Below are positions 51,799 to 61,163 of a DNA stretch of 64,000 nucleotides, in pieces. Under the pieces are notes generated by a model. That model did no database searches, was not told the origin of the DNA, and saw only the letters and a program-made list of their open reading frames with translations. The translations under genes were made by a program, and so were the position numbers. The stretch's first letter is position 1. Every line of letters begins with the position of its first letter. The DNA is from Streptomyces erythrochromogenes (GTDB lineage Bacteria; Actinomycetota; Actinomycetes; Streptomycetales; Streptomycetaceae): NCBI RefSeq assembly GCF_036170895.1, contig NZ_CP108036.1, positions 6,917,501 to 6,981,500 of the forward strand, read 5' to 3'.

Positions 51799-54700
51799 AT
51801 GATGACGGACGGGCAAGTCGGGGCGCCGGCACGGGAGTTCGACTTCTTCATCAGCTACTCGCCGGCGGACGAGCAATGGGCCGCGTGGATCGCCTGGACC
51901 CTGGAGGAAGCCGGCTACCGCACGGTGGTGCAGGCCTGGGACTTCGTACCGGGGACCAACTTCATAGACTTCATGGACCGCGGAGTCAGCGAGTCCGTCG
52001 CCGTGATCGCTGTCCTGTCGCGCCACTACGAACGCTCCACCTACGGGCGCATGGAATGGCAGGCCGCGCTCCGGGCCTCCCCCGAGTCACCCGAACGACG
52101 CCTCCTGACCGTCCGGGTGGACGAGATGCCGATCGAGGGACTCCTCGCCACGATCACCTACGTCGACCTGGTGGGCGTCGCCGACACCGACACCGCCCGC
52201 TCCCTGCTGCTCACCCGGGTCGAGCAGGCCGTCGACGGGCACGCCCGCCCCGGCCGGCGGCCCGGCTACCCCGGCAGCGGATCGGGCACCGCGTCGGGCG
52301 GCGGCCCGGGCGGTGTCCGCCTCCCCGAGCAGGCCCACCGGGGCCGGCTCCGGCCGAGCGCGCTCGCCGGCCCCGGCTGGGCGGGCCGCCGCCGTCCGGC
52401 CCGGGCGCCCCTCTACCCGCAGGCCTCGCCGGCCGGCGCCGCCGGCAACGGCCAGGACGCCGTGACCGTCCTGCACCTGGCCGGTCCCGACTTCGGGCGG
52501 GGCCGCGAACCCGACTCGCTCAGCCGCCAGATCCGCGGCGACCTGATCATGCTCAGGGACGCGGGAGCCCCGTCCCCCGACCTGATGGTGGTCACCGGCG
52601 ACCTCACCGCCTCCGGCAGCCCCCGCGAGTGCGACCAGGCCCTCAGCTTCCTCACCACCCTGCGCGCCCAGCTCGACCTGTCGCCCCCGCGCGTGATGGT
52701 CGTACCGGGCGCACAGGACGTGAACCAGGCCGCCTCCCAGGCCTACTTCCACACCTGCGAGGCCGACGAGGTGGCACCGCAGCCGCCGTACTGGCCCAAG
52801 TGGCGCCACTACACACGCCTGTTCCGCGGCCTCTACCAGGGTCTGGACACCGTCTTCGACAGCGACCAGCCCTGGACCCTCTTCCCGGTGCCCGAACTGA
52901 GCACGGTCGTCGCCGGATTCAACTCCTCCATCGCCTACAGCCACCGCCAGGAGGAGCAGTACGGCTTCATCGGCCGCGACCAGGCCGCCTGGTTCGCCGA
53001 GGCCATGCGCCGCTACGAGGACGAGGGCTGGCTGCGCATCGGCGCGCTGCGCCACCCGCTCACCGACGGCCGCCGCCCCGGCGACGCCGTCGGCGGCCCC
53101 GGCGGACTCCGCGACGTCGACACCCTGGCCCGGCTCGCCGCGCCGCGGCTCCACCTGCTGCTGCACGGCCCGACCGGCGGACCGCGCACTCTGTCCGCCA
53201 CCCCCGGACACAGCCGGCTCACGGGACCCGCCGGCGGGCTGCCGCTCTTCGGCTCCGCGGCCCCCGCCCGCTTCCAGCTGCTCCAGGTCACCGCGGACGC
53301 CGTCACCCGGTGGGACGACCGGATCACGTCCGAGGCCGAGCGGTTCCCCGGCGAGTGGCGGCACACCCGCCGCGTCTTCCCCGTCCCCGAACTTCCCCCC
53401 GTGATCAACGTCGGGCACGCCCAGGGCAGGGCACCCCTCGACGACCCCGCCGCCGCGCTCGCCGAGCGGGTCAAGGAGATCTGCCGCGTGCGCAGGGCGG
53501 GCGTACGGCTGCGCGACGTCCCGCGCCGCGAACCGGGCGACATGGTCCAGATCATGGCCACCTGGCAGGAGCAGGAGGACGACGTCGTCCAGCAGCAGCG
53601 CATCGCCGTCCACCCCGGGACGCCCAGCGAGGAGGAGATCGACCGGTTCGTCGGCCAGGTGCACGCGACCGACTCCGGCTCCGAGGCCGTCCTCGTCCAC
53701 GGCGGCGACGCGCCGGCCGGCGGGCTGCGGCACCGGGCCGCCGGCCACGGCGTACGGGTCAGGGTGCGCAGCTTCATCGAGTTCCAGGGCCTGCTCGACC
53801 TGCGCGGCTACGTCGCCGCGCAGACGGCCCGGCTCGGCAGCAGCGAGCAGTACGCCCCCGGCCTGTACCTGCCCCAGCGCTACCGCGACGCCGACCGCCC
53901 CGACGGGCAGGAGCGCGACGGCCTCGTCGAGGAGCTCCTGGAGCTACTCGAATCCGACCACGGCCGCTTCGTCCTGCTCCTCGGCGACTTCGGACACGGC
54001 AAGACCTTCGCCCTGCGCGAGCTGGCCCGCCGCATCCCCGAACAGCTCCCGCACCTGACGCCGCTGCTGATCCCGCTCAACACCCTCGACCGGGCGCACA
54101 GCCTCGAAGGCCTCGTCGCCGCCCACCTCGCGAGCCACGAGGTCGACACCATCGACCTGCGGGCGCTGCGCTACATGCTGGCCCAGGGCCGCGTCGTCCT
54201 GCTCTTCGACGGCTTCGACGAACTGGTCCACCGGGTCAGCTACGACCGGGCCGCCGACCACCTCCAGGTGCTCCTCGACGCCGCCGTCGACAACGCCAAG
54301 ATCGTCGTCAGCAGCCGCACCCAGCACTTCAAGTCGCACGCCCAGGTCCTCACCGCGCTCGGCGAGCGGGTCGGACTGCTGCCGCAGCGCCGCGTCCTGT
54401 CCGTCGAGGGCTTCACCCCGGCGCAGATCCGCTCCTACCTCGTGCGCAGCTACGGCGACGAACGCGCCGCCGACCAGCGCTACCAGCTCCTGCGCAACAT
54501 CCCCGACCTCCTGATGCTCTGCCGCAACCCGCGGCTGCTCTCCTTCGTCGCGGACCTGAGCCAGGACCAGCTGCGCGCGGTCGCCGGCGCCGGCCGCGCG
54601 CTCAGCGCGGCCCGGCTGTACGAGGACGTGTTCAGCTCCTGGCTCGCCTACGAGGAGGCGCGCGGCCAGGGCGGGCCCGGCGCCCCGCCCGGACTCACCG

Positions 54701-57663
54701 TCGACGAGCTGTGGGCGGCCGTGACCGCGCTGGCCTGGCGGCTGTGGGAGAGCGGCCGCAGCGCCCTGCGCCTGGACGAGCTCACCGAGACCGTCGCCGC
54801 CACCCTCAGCGAGCTCACCGAGTCCCCGCTCACCCCGTCCGAACGCGCCCAGGCGGTCGGCGCGGGCAGCCTGCTGGTCCGCAGCTCCGACGGCGTCTTC
54901 CAGTTCATCCACGGCTCCGTCGTCGAATGGCTCGTGGCGCGCGAAGCCGCCCGCCAGCTCGACCGCGGCCGCCACACCCTGCTCGTCGCACGCCCGCTCA
55001 GCCAGCTCGCCGTCGAGTTCTTCTGCGACCTCGCCGACCACGAACGGTGCGCCCGGTGGGTGCGCGAGGTCCTCGACGCGCCCGGCCGCGGGACCAGCGA
55101 CGCCGCCCGCGCCAACGCCGTCCGGATCAGCGACCGGCTGCGGGTTCCGGCCGACGCCGACCTGAGGGGCGCCAGGCTGGCCGGCGAGGACCTCTCGCAC
55201 CGGGACTTCTGCGGCGTCGACCTCTCCGACGCCGATCTCACCGATACCCGGCTGATCGGAGCCAACCTCTCGGGAGCCCTGCTGCGGGGCACCCGGCTGA
55301 CCGGCGCCCGCCTCGACCGGGCCGACCTGAGCGGGGCCGACCTGACCGGCGCGAACCTCAGCCGGGCCCGCCTGACCCGGGCCGACCTGCGGGGTGCCGT
55401 GCTGACCGGCAGCCGCTGGCACCGGGCCGCGCTCATCGACGTCACCATGGACGACGCCGTGCGGGCCGCCCCCGAACTGGGAACCGCCGCGATCGCCCCC
55501 GGGATGCCGGTGGACGCCGGATTCCGGCCCTCGGCGGTCGGTGTCCCGTACGGCTTCGGCATGCGCACCAGCAGGCTGCCCGAACCCATCGCCTACAGCA
55601 GCGACGGCGAACTCCTCGCGGTCGGCAGCGAGGACGGCTCCATCCTCGTCTGCGGCGCCGACGACGGCCGGGCGGTGCGCACCCTCCAGGGACACGAAGG
55701 ACGCGTCTACGCGGTGAAGTTCCGGCCGGACGTGATCGCCACCGGCGGGTCCGACGGCACCGTACGCCTCTGGGACCCGGTGACCGGTGCCTGCCGCCAC
55801 ATCCTGGAGATCCACCCCGACGGCGTGTGGCCGGTCTCCTTCGACGAGGCCGGCACGCTCCTCGCCACCGGCGACAGCGAAGGCCTGGTCACGGTCTGGG
55901 ACGTGGCCACCGGCCGGCCCGTGCACCGGCTGCCCGGCCACACCGCGCCCGTCTACACCGCCGTCCACAGCCGCGACGGCCATCTGCTCACCGGCGACGC
56001 GGCCGCGACGGCACGGCTGTGGGACCTGAACACCGGTACGTGCGTCCGGGAGATCGACGGGCACCAAGGAGCCGTCTACCGCGCGCGGTTCAGCCCCGAC
56101 GGCACCCTCTTCGCCACCGCGGACCGGGGCACGGGCACAGGCGGCGGCACCGTGCGGATCTGGCGGGCGTCCGACGCCCGGCTGCTGCACGAGTTCACCG
56201 GACACACCGGCCGCGTGTACGTCCTCGACTTCCACCCGGGCGGCAACCTCCTCGCCAGCGGCTGCACCGACGGCCAGGTCCGGCTCTGGGACCCGGTCGT
56301 CGGCACCCCCGCCGGAGTCCTCGAACGGGGCACGGGCGCCGTCTACCAGGTGCTGTTCGGCGACGACGGCGACCTCCTCGCCGCCTGCGACAGCAACGGC
56401 GCCGTCCGGCTCTGGACGGTCGCCGGCCGCCCCCACGGCTACACGATCGCCCTCCACCCCCAGCAGCCCGCCGACCACCGCGGCACCGCCTGGGCGTGCG
56501 CCTTCCGCCCCGGCGACAGCCAGCTGCTCACCGTCGGCAACGACGGAGGCGCACAGATCTGGGACTCCGCCACCGGCCAGGGCAAGCGCATCCTGCGCGG
56601 GCACGGCCGCAGGATCAGCGGCGTCGCCTTCAGCGCGGACGGCTCCCAGTTGGCGACCGCCGGCAACGACGGCGTCGTACGGCTCTGGGACACGCGCACC
56701 GGGCGGCGTACGGAGGAGCTCCGCGGCCGCGGCGACCGGCTGGTCTCCGCGGCGTTCAGCCCCGTCGGCCCCGTCCTGGCCACGGCCAGCAACGACGGCG
56801 ACATGTACCTGTGGGACCCGGTGGGCGGCCACTACCTGCGCGAGCTCGACGCCGAGACCGAGCACGTGTGGGCGGAGGCCTTCAACGCCGACGGCACCCT
56901 GCTCGCCACCGCGAACGACGACGACTCGGTCCGCGTCTGGTTCCGCCCGACCGGTTCACCCGTCTCGAACCTGGCCGGGCACCGCGGCCGGGTCCGCTCC
57001 ATCGCCTTCCGCTCGGACGGCGACGTGCTGGCCACCGGCTGCGACGACAGCGTCGTACGGGTGTGGGAGGCACGCAGCGGCCGCCTGGTGGAGGAGCTCG
57101 GCAGCGGCGCCGGCCACGCGGACCGGGTGTACGGCGTCGCGTACGGCCAGGGCAGCGCGTGGCTGGCGAGCGCGAGCTGGGACGGCAGCGCCATCGTCTG
57201 GCGGGACGGGCGGGCGCGCCTGCGCCTGCGCGGTCGCGGCGGACGGCTGTGGGCCGTGGCCGCCCATCCGCGCCGGCCGCTGCTGGCCGCCGCCGGCGAC
57301 GACCGCGCGATCGCCCTCTGGAACGCCGACACGGGCGAGCGGATCACCGACCTCGCGGGCCACACCGGACGGGTGCTCTCCCTGGCCTTCTCCCCGGACG
57401 GCAGCCTCCTGGCGAGCGGCGCCGAGGACGGCACCGTACGGCTCTGGGGCACCCCGGCGGACGGGGAGCCGCCGTCGCTGCGCGCGACGCTGATGGGCAT
57501 GGCGGGCGGCTGGGCGGCGCTGACACCGGCCGGCGGCTACAAGTACGAGGGCGACGTGGCCGGAGAGTTCTGGCACGTGGTGGGCATGTCCCGGTTCACA
57601 CCGGGGGAGCTCGACGAGTACCTGCCGGGCATCCACCGGCTGCCGCTCGGCGAGGAACTCTGA
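51799..57663 (+). CDS. TIR - degenerate metallophosphoesterase - NACHT - pentapeptide - WD40 giant STAND sensor
   Basis: The 1954-residue protein starts at ATG 51799 (MMTDG). TIR domain at about 12-145 (FDFFISYSPADEQWAAWIAWTLEEAGY) with the NADase-type glutamate at Glu86 in YGRMEW. A calcineurin-like phosphoesterase fold covers about 220-500 (LHLAGPDFGRG, VVTGDLTASG, VVPGAQDVN), but metal ligands of the SDxH and GNHD motifs are lost. NACHT NTPase at about 715-1080 has Walker A GDFGHGKT (Lys735) and Walker B LLFDGFDEL (Asp804). Pentapeptide repeats lie at about 1120-1215 (ADLSGADLTGANL), and about 14-15 WD40 repeats run to about residue 1895. The expected behaviour is ligand-triggered oligomerisation and NAD+ breakdown, as in TIR-STAND antiphage proteins. 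The trigger is unknown. Confidence 0.95.
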   Translation: MMTDGQVGAPAREFDFFISYSPADEQWAAWIAWTLEEAGYRTVVQAWDFVPGTNFIDFMDRGVSESVAVIAVLSRHYERSTYGRMEWQAALRASPESPERRLLTVRVDEMPIEGLLATITYVDLVGVADTDTARSLLLTRVEQAVDGHARPGRRPGYPGSGSGTASGGGPGGVRLPEQAHRGRLRPSALAGPGWAGRRRPARAPLYPQASPAGAAGNGQDAVTVLHLAGPDFGRGREPDSLSRQIRGDLIMLRDAGAPSPDLMVVTGDLTASGSPRECDQALSFLTTLRAQLDLSPPRVMVVPGAQDVNQAASQAYFHTCEADEVAPQPPYWPKWRHYTRLFRGLYQGLDTVFDSDQPWTLFPVPELSTVVAGFNSSIAYSHRQEEQYGFIGRDQAAWFAEAMRRYEDEGWLRIGALRHPLTDGRRPGDAVGGPGGLRDVDTLARLAAPRLHLLLHGPTGGPRTLSATPGHSRLTGPAGGLPLFGSAAPARFQLLQVTADAVTRWDDRITSEAERFPGEWRHTRRVFPVPELPPVINVGHAQGRAPLDDPAAALAERVKEICRVRRAGVRLRDVPRREPGDMVQIMATWQEQEDDVVQQQRIAVHPGTPSEEEIDRFVGQVHATDSGSEAVLVHGGDAPAGGLRHRAAGHGVRVRVRSFIEFQGLLDLRGYVAAQTARLGSSEQYAPGLYLPQRYRDADRPDGQERDGLVEELLELLESDHGRFVLLLGDFGHGKTFALRELARRIPEQLPHLTPLLIPLNTLDRAHSLEGLVAAHLASHEVDTIDLRALRYMLAQGRVVLLFDGFDELVHRVSYDRAADHLQVLLDAAVDNAKIVVSSRTQHFKSHAQVLTALGERVGLLPQRRVLSVEGFTPAQIRSYLVRSYGDERAADQRYQLLRNIPDLLMLCRNPRLLSFVADLSQDQLRAVAGAGRALSAARLYEDVFSSWLAYEEARGQGGPGAPPGLTVDELWAAVTALAWRLWESGRSALRLDELTETVAATLSELTESPLTPSERAQAVGAGSLLVRSSDGVFQFIHGSVVEWLVAREAARQLDRGRHTLLVARPLSQLAVEFFCDLADHERCARWVREVLDAPGRGTSDAARANAVRISDRLRVPADADLRGARLAGEDLSHRDFCGVDLSDADLTDTRLIGANLSGALLRGTRLTGARLDRADLSGADLTGANLSRARLTRADLRGAVLTGSRWHRAALIDVTMDDAVRAAPELGTAAIAPGMPVDAGFRPSAVGVPYGFGMRTSRLPEPIAYSSDGELLAVGSEDGSILVCGADDGRAVRTLQGHEGRVYAVKFRPDVIATGGSDGTVRLWDPVTGACRHILEIHPDGVWPVSFDEAGTLLATGDSEGLVTVWDVATGRPVHRLPGHTAPVYTAVHSRDGHLLTGDAAATARLWDLNTGTCVREIDGHQGAVYRARFSPDGTLFATADRGTGTGGGTVRIWRASDARLLHEFTGHTGRVYVLDFHPGGNLLASGCTDGQVRLWDPVVGTPAGVLERGTGAVYQVLFGDDGDLLAACDSNGAVRLWTVAGRPHGYTIALHPQQPADHRGTAWACAFRPGDSQLLTVGNDGGAQIWDSATGQGKRILRGHGRRISGVAFSADGSQLATAGNDGVVRLWDTRTGRRTEELRGRGDRLVSAAFSPVGPVLATASNDGDMYLWDPVGGHYLRELDAETEHVWAEAFNADGTLLATANDDDSVRVWFRPTGSPVSNLAGHRGRVRSIAFRSDGDVLATGCDDSVVRVWEARSGRLVEELGSGAGHADRVYGVAYGQGSAWLASASWDGSAIVWRDGRARLRLRGRGGRLWAVAAHPRRPLLAAAGDDRAIALWNADTGERITDLAGHTGRVLSLAFSPDGSLLASGAEDGTVRLWGTPADGEPPSLRATLMGMAGGWAALTPAGGYKYEGDVAGEFWHVVGMSRFTPGELDEYLPGIHRLPLGEEL

Positions 57664-57669
57664 CGCGCC

Positions 57670-57699
57670 GGTCCGGCCGCGGGCGACCGCGCCCGGACC
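57670..57699. terminator. bidirectional hairpin between TIR-NACHT and isochorismatase genes
   Basis: GGTCCGG (57670-57676) pairs with CCGGACC (57693-57699), with an inner GCGG/CCGC pair, in the 49-bp convergent gap. Confidence 0.6.
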
Positions 57700-57712
57700 C
57701 CGGCCGTTCCCC

Positions 57713-58306
57713 TCAGCGCAGGGCCGCGGCGGTGGGCACGACGACCCCGTAGAGGTCGGCGACGGTCGCGAGCGCGGCACGGTGGACCTGCTCGGCGGAC
57801 AGCTCGCCGCCCACCGAGCTCAGCGGCCTGGTGGCGCAGGCGTCGGCGACCACGGTGGGCCGGTTGCCGCGCAGGAACGCGCCCTGCGCCGTGAACGTCA
57901 CGCACATGTGGGTCATGAACCCGGCGACGACCACGTTCTCGTGGCCGGCGGCGTCGAGGTGCTCGCCGAGGTCCGTTCCGACGAAGGCGTCCGGCGCGGC
58001 CGTCTTGACGACGACGGCCTCGCCCGCGACGGGGGCGACCCGGGGGTGGATCCGCCCGATGTCCTGCCGCACGTCGTACAGGGTTCCCTCGCCGTCGTCG
58101 TGGATCACGTGGACGACCTTCGTACCGGCTGCGCGGGCCCGCGCCAGCAGGTCGGCGGCGGCATCGAGCGCCGGCTCCCAGCCCGTCAGCTCCAGCACGC
58201 CACGGGTGTAGGTGTTCTGGTAGTCGACCAGGATCAGCGTCGCGTCGGCCAGTGAGGCCGGCGTCCGGTCAAGGCCGTTGAGCTCGCGCAGGGTGGTCGT
58301 GGGCAT
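57713..58306 (-). CDS. isochorismatase-family cysteine hydrolase
   Basis: The 197-residue protein starts at ATG 58306 behind AGGAGG. ATLILVDYQNTYTRGVLELTGWEPAL supplies the catalytic Asp. VVKTAAPDAFVGTDLGEHL supplies the conserved Lys, and VVAGFMTHMCVTFTAQGAFLRG the nucleophile Cys with its usual THMCV surroundings. VVADACATRPL follows as in the family. Relatives hydrolyse isochorismate, nicotinamide or other C-N/C-O bonds. No siderophore or NAD genes adjoin, so the substrate is open. It is divergent from a GlxA-type regulator gene, a common pairing in which the regulator controls the hydrolase. Confidence 0.93.
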   Translation of the reverse strand: MPTTTLRELNGLDRTPASLADATLILVDYQNTYTRGVLELTGWEPALDAAADLLARARAAGTKVVHVIHDDGEGTLYDVRQDIGRIHPRVAPVAGEAVVVKTAAPDAFVGTDLGEHLDAAGHENVVVAGFMTHMCVTFTAQGAFLRGNRPTVVADACATRPLSSVGGELSAEQVHRAALATVADLYGVVVPTAAALR

Positions 58307-58477
58307 GGAAGAACCCTCCTAGGGCGTCGATTCGAAAGGTGGGGCGGCCCCTTCGCGGAGGTGGCCGTACCCAGAACGCTATGAGCCCCCGGTAATGTCT
58401 GCAATGTCATCCAACTTGCAGAAACAGACATGCCGCGGGGCGGTACCGGCGCCCCGGCCCATCGAACGGAGACCCCC

Positions 58478-59467
58478 GTGAACAGCGCCGGCCGGCTCGT
58501 CGTGGTCGTCCTCTTCGAGGGCGTGGACCTGCTGGACGTCACCGGCCCGCCGGAGGTCTTCGCCCTCCTGCGCCGCGAGGTCGGCGACGCCACCGGCTAC
58601 GAGGTCCTCCTGGCCGCCGAGACCGCGGACCCGGTCACCACCTCCGCCGGGGTCCGCATCCTGCCCGACACCACCTTCGCCGAGCTGGCCGGCAGGAGCG
58701 TCGACACCCTGCTGGTCCCCGGCTCGGTCGAGATCGACGACGCCGGCCGTGCCCGCGCCGTCGCCGAGCCCGCCGTCGTCGGCCGGGTCAAGGACCTCGC
58801 CGGCCGGACCCGGCGCGTCGCGTCCGTCTGCGTCGGGGCCCACATCCTCGCCGAGGCCGGGCTGCTCGACGGCCGGCGCGCCACCACCCACTGGTCCACC
58901 GCGCAGCAGCTCGCCGCCGACCACCCGGCCGTCGAGGTCGACGCCGACCCGATCTTCATCCGCGACCGCGACGTGTGGACCGGCGCGGGCATCAGCGCCT
59001 GCCTCGACCTCTCCCTCGCCCTCGTCGCCGACGACTTCGGCGAGGCCGTCGCCCTGCGCGTCGCCCGGCAGCTCGTGATGTACCTGAAGCGGCCGAGCGG
59101 ACAGAGCCAGTTCAGCGTCCCCCTCGCACCCCTGTCCGCGACCCGGCGCACCGAGGACCTCCGCCACTACGTCACCCGCAACCTCGCCGGCCGGCTCTCC
59201 GTCGCGGACCTCGCCGCGCACGCCCACGTCAGCGAACGGCAGCTCACCCGGATCTTCAAGACGGAACTGGGCACGACCCCGGCCTCCTACATCGAATCGG
59301 CGCGCGTCGAGGTGGCCCGCAACCAGCTCGAATCCACCGACGCCACCCTCGACCGGATCGCCTCCGCCTGCGGCTTCAACACGACGGACACCCTCATCCG
59401 GGCCTTCCGCCGCACCCTCGACACCACCCCCACGGAGTACCGCAACCGCTTCCGCTCCCCGGTCTAG
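58478..59467 (+). CDS. GlxA-type transcriptional regulator (DJ-1/PfpI + AraC HTH)
   Basis: The 329-residue protein starts at GTG 58478 behind CGGAGA. Residues 5-180 are a DJ-1/PfpI-like amidotransferase fold (RLVVVVLFEGVDLLDVTGPPEVFALL, then RRVASVCVGAHILAEAGLLDGRRATTHW with Cys at the nucleophile elbow). Residues about 225-320 are an AraC-type double helix-turn-helix (LSVADLAAHAHVSERQLTRIFKTELGTTPASYIESARVEVARNQLE, then IASACGFNTTDTLIRAFRRTLDTTPTEYRNRF). The regulator probably senses a small nitrogenous compound and controls the divergent isochorismatase-family gene, 171 bp away. It is close to family-standard length. Confidence 0.95.
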   Translation: MNSAGRLVVVVLFEGVDLLDVTGPPEVFALLRREVGDATGYEVLLAAETADPVTTSAGVRILPDTTFAELAGRSVDTLLVPGSVEIDDAGRARAVAEPAVVGRVKDLAGRTRRVASVCVGAHILAEAGLLDGRRATTHWSTAQQLAADHPAVEVDADPIFIRDRDVWTGAGISACLDLSLALVADDFGEAVALRVARQLVMYLKRPSGQSQFSVPLAPLSATRRTEDLRHYVTRNLAGRLSVADLAAHAHVSERQLTRIFKTELGTTPASYIESARVEVARNQLESTDATLDRIASACGFNTTDTLIRAFRRTLDTTPTEYRNRFRSPV

Positions 59468-59582
59468 GGGTGCCTCGCGTGCGGCGAGGGGGCCATCCGG
59501 CGTACATGCTGCATCCGTACCGCCCGCGACCGAGGAAGAGATCAGGGAACCACACCGGTCGACGGCGGAACGGAGCACCTCC

Positions 59583-61163
59583 ATGACCGACACCCCAGGG
59601 CACCCGGCCCACCCTCCCGGCTCGCTGTGCCTGGTCACCGGCGCCACCGGCTACATCGGCGGCCGGCTCGTCCCCGAGCTGATCAAGGCCGGACACCGCG
59701 TCCGGTGCCTCGCCCGCACCCCCGCGAAACTGCGCGACCACCCCTGGGCGGGCCAGGCCGAGATCGTCCGCGGCGACGTCACCGACGCCGCGTCGCTCGC
59801 CCCCGCCATGGAGGGCGTCGACGTCGCCTACTACCTCGTGCACGCCCTGGGCACCGGGCGCGACTTCGAGGAGACCGACCGCCGGGCCGCGCGCACCTTC
59901 GCCGAGCAGGCCCGCGCCGCCGGTGTGCGCCGCATCGTCTACCTGGGCGGACTCACCCCGAGCGGGGTCCCCGGCCACGCCCTCTCGCCCCACCTGCGCT
60001 CCCGCGCCGAGGTCGGGCGCATCCTCCTCGACTCCGGGGTCCCCACCACCGTGCTCCGCGCCGCCGTCATCATCGGCTCCGGCTCGGCGTCCTTCGAAAT
60101 GCTCCGCTACCTCACCGAGCGGCTGCCCGTCATGGTCACCCCGAGCTGGGTGCGCACCCGCATCCAGCCCATCGCCGTCCGCGACGTGCTGCGCTACCTG
60201 GTCGGCAGCGCCGGGATGCCCGACCACGTCAGCCGGGCCTTCGACATCGGCGGCCCCGAAGTCCTCACCTACCTCGACATGATGCGCCGCTACGCCGTCG
60301 TCGACGGACTGCCCAAACGCCTGATCTTCCCCGTCCCGGTCCTCACCCCGCGCCTGTCCAGCCACTGGGTCGGCCTGGTCACCCCCGTGCCCCGGTCCAT
60401 CGCCCGGCCGCTCGCGGAATCCCTCAAGTACGAGGTCGTCTGCGACGAGCACGACATCGCCGACTGGGTGCCCGATCCGCCCGGCACCCCCATCTCCTTC
60501 GACACGGCGCTCTCGCTCGCCCTCCAGAAGGTCCGCGACGCCCAGGTCGTCACCCGCTGGTCCTCGGCCTCCGTACCCGGCGCGCCCAGCGACCCGCTGC
60601 CCACCGACCCCGACTGGGCCGGCGGCAGCCTCTACAGCGACGTCCGCGAGCGCACCGTCGACGCCCCGCCCCAGGCGCTGTGGCGGGTCCTGGAGGGCAT
60701 CGGCGGGGAGAACGGCTGGTACTCCTTCCCGCTCGCCTGGGCCGTCCGCGGCTGGCTCGACCGCCTCGTCGGCGGCGTCGGACTGCGCCGCGGCCGGCGC
60801 GACGCCACGCGCCTGCGGGTCGGCGACTCCCTCGACTTCTGGCGGGTCGAGGAGATCGAACGGGGGCGGCTGCTCAGGCTCCGCGCCGAGATGCGGCTCC
60901 CCGGCCTCGCCTGGCTGGAGATGTACGCCGAACAGGACGACGAAGGGCGCACGCGGTACCGGCAGCGGGCCCTCTTCCACCCGCGCGGCCTGGCCGGCCA
61001 CGCCTACTGGTGGAGCGTCTCGCCCTTCCACGCCCTCGTCTTCGGCGGCATGGCACGCAACATCGCACGCACGGCCGAGGCGGCCGACGGACCGCCCCCG
61101 CTCGCGCAGCCGGCCGGGTCCGCCACTGCGGCCGGCGGCCCCACCCCAGGAGCGCAGGCATGA
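59583..61163 (+). CDS. NAD(P)-binding SDR with C-terminal DUF2867 (START-like) domain
   Basis: The 526-residue protein starts at ATG 59583. Residues 10-310 are an atypical/extended SDR: CLVTGATGYIGGRLVPELIKAGHRVRCLAR, then VDVAYYLVHALG, RRIVYLGGLTPSG and RAAVIIGSGSASFEMLRYLTERLPVMVTPSWV. The C-terminal 160 residues (WRVLEGIGGENGWYSFPLAWAVRGWLDRLVGGVGLRRGRRDATRLRVGDSLDFWRVEEIERG) are DUF2867. The gene overlaps the photolyase start by 4 nt (ATGA) and must share its message. In other actinomycetes, DUF2867 reductases accompany light-induced photolyase and carotenoid genes. The reaction is unknown. Confidence 0.94.
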   Translation: MTDTPGHPAHPPGSLCLVTGATGYIGGRLVPELIKAGHRVRCLARTPAKLRDHPWAGQAEIVRGDVTDAASLAPAMEGVDVAYYLVHALGTGRDFEETDRRAARTFAEQARAAGVRRIVYLGGLTPSGVPGHALSPHLRSRAEVGRILLDSGVPTTVLRAAVIIGSGSASFEMLRYLTERLPVMVTPSWVRTRIQPIAVRDVLRYLVGSAGMPDHVSRAFDIGGPEVLTYLDMMRRYAVVDGLPKRLIFPVPVLTPRLSSHWVGLVTPVPRSIARPLAESLKYEVVCDEHDIADWVPDPPGTPISFDTALSLALQKVRDAQVVTRWSSASVPGAPSDPLPTDPDWAGGSLYSDVRERTVDAPPQALWRVLEGIGGENGWYSFPLAWAVRGWLDRLVGGVGLRRGRRDATRLRVGDSLDFWRVEEIERGRLLRLRAEMRLPGLAWLEMYAEQDDEGRTRYRQRALFHPRGLAGHAYWWSVSPFHALVFGGMARNIARTAEAADGPPPLAQPAGSATAAGGPTPGAQA

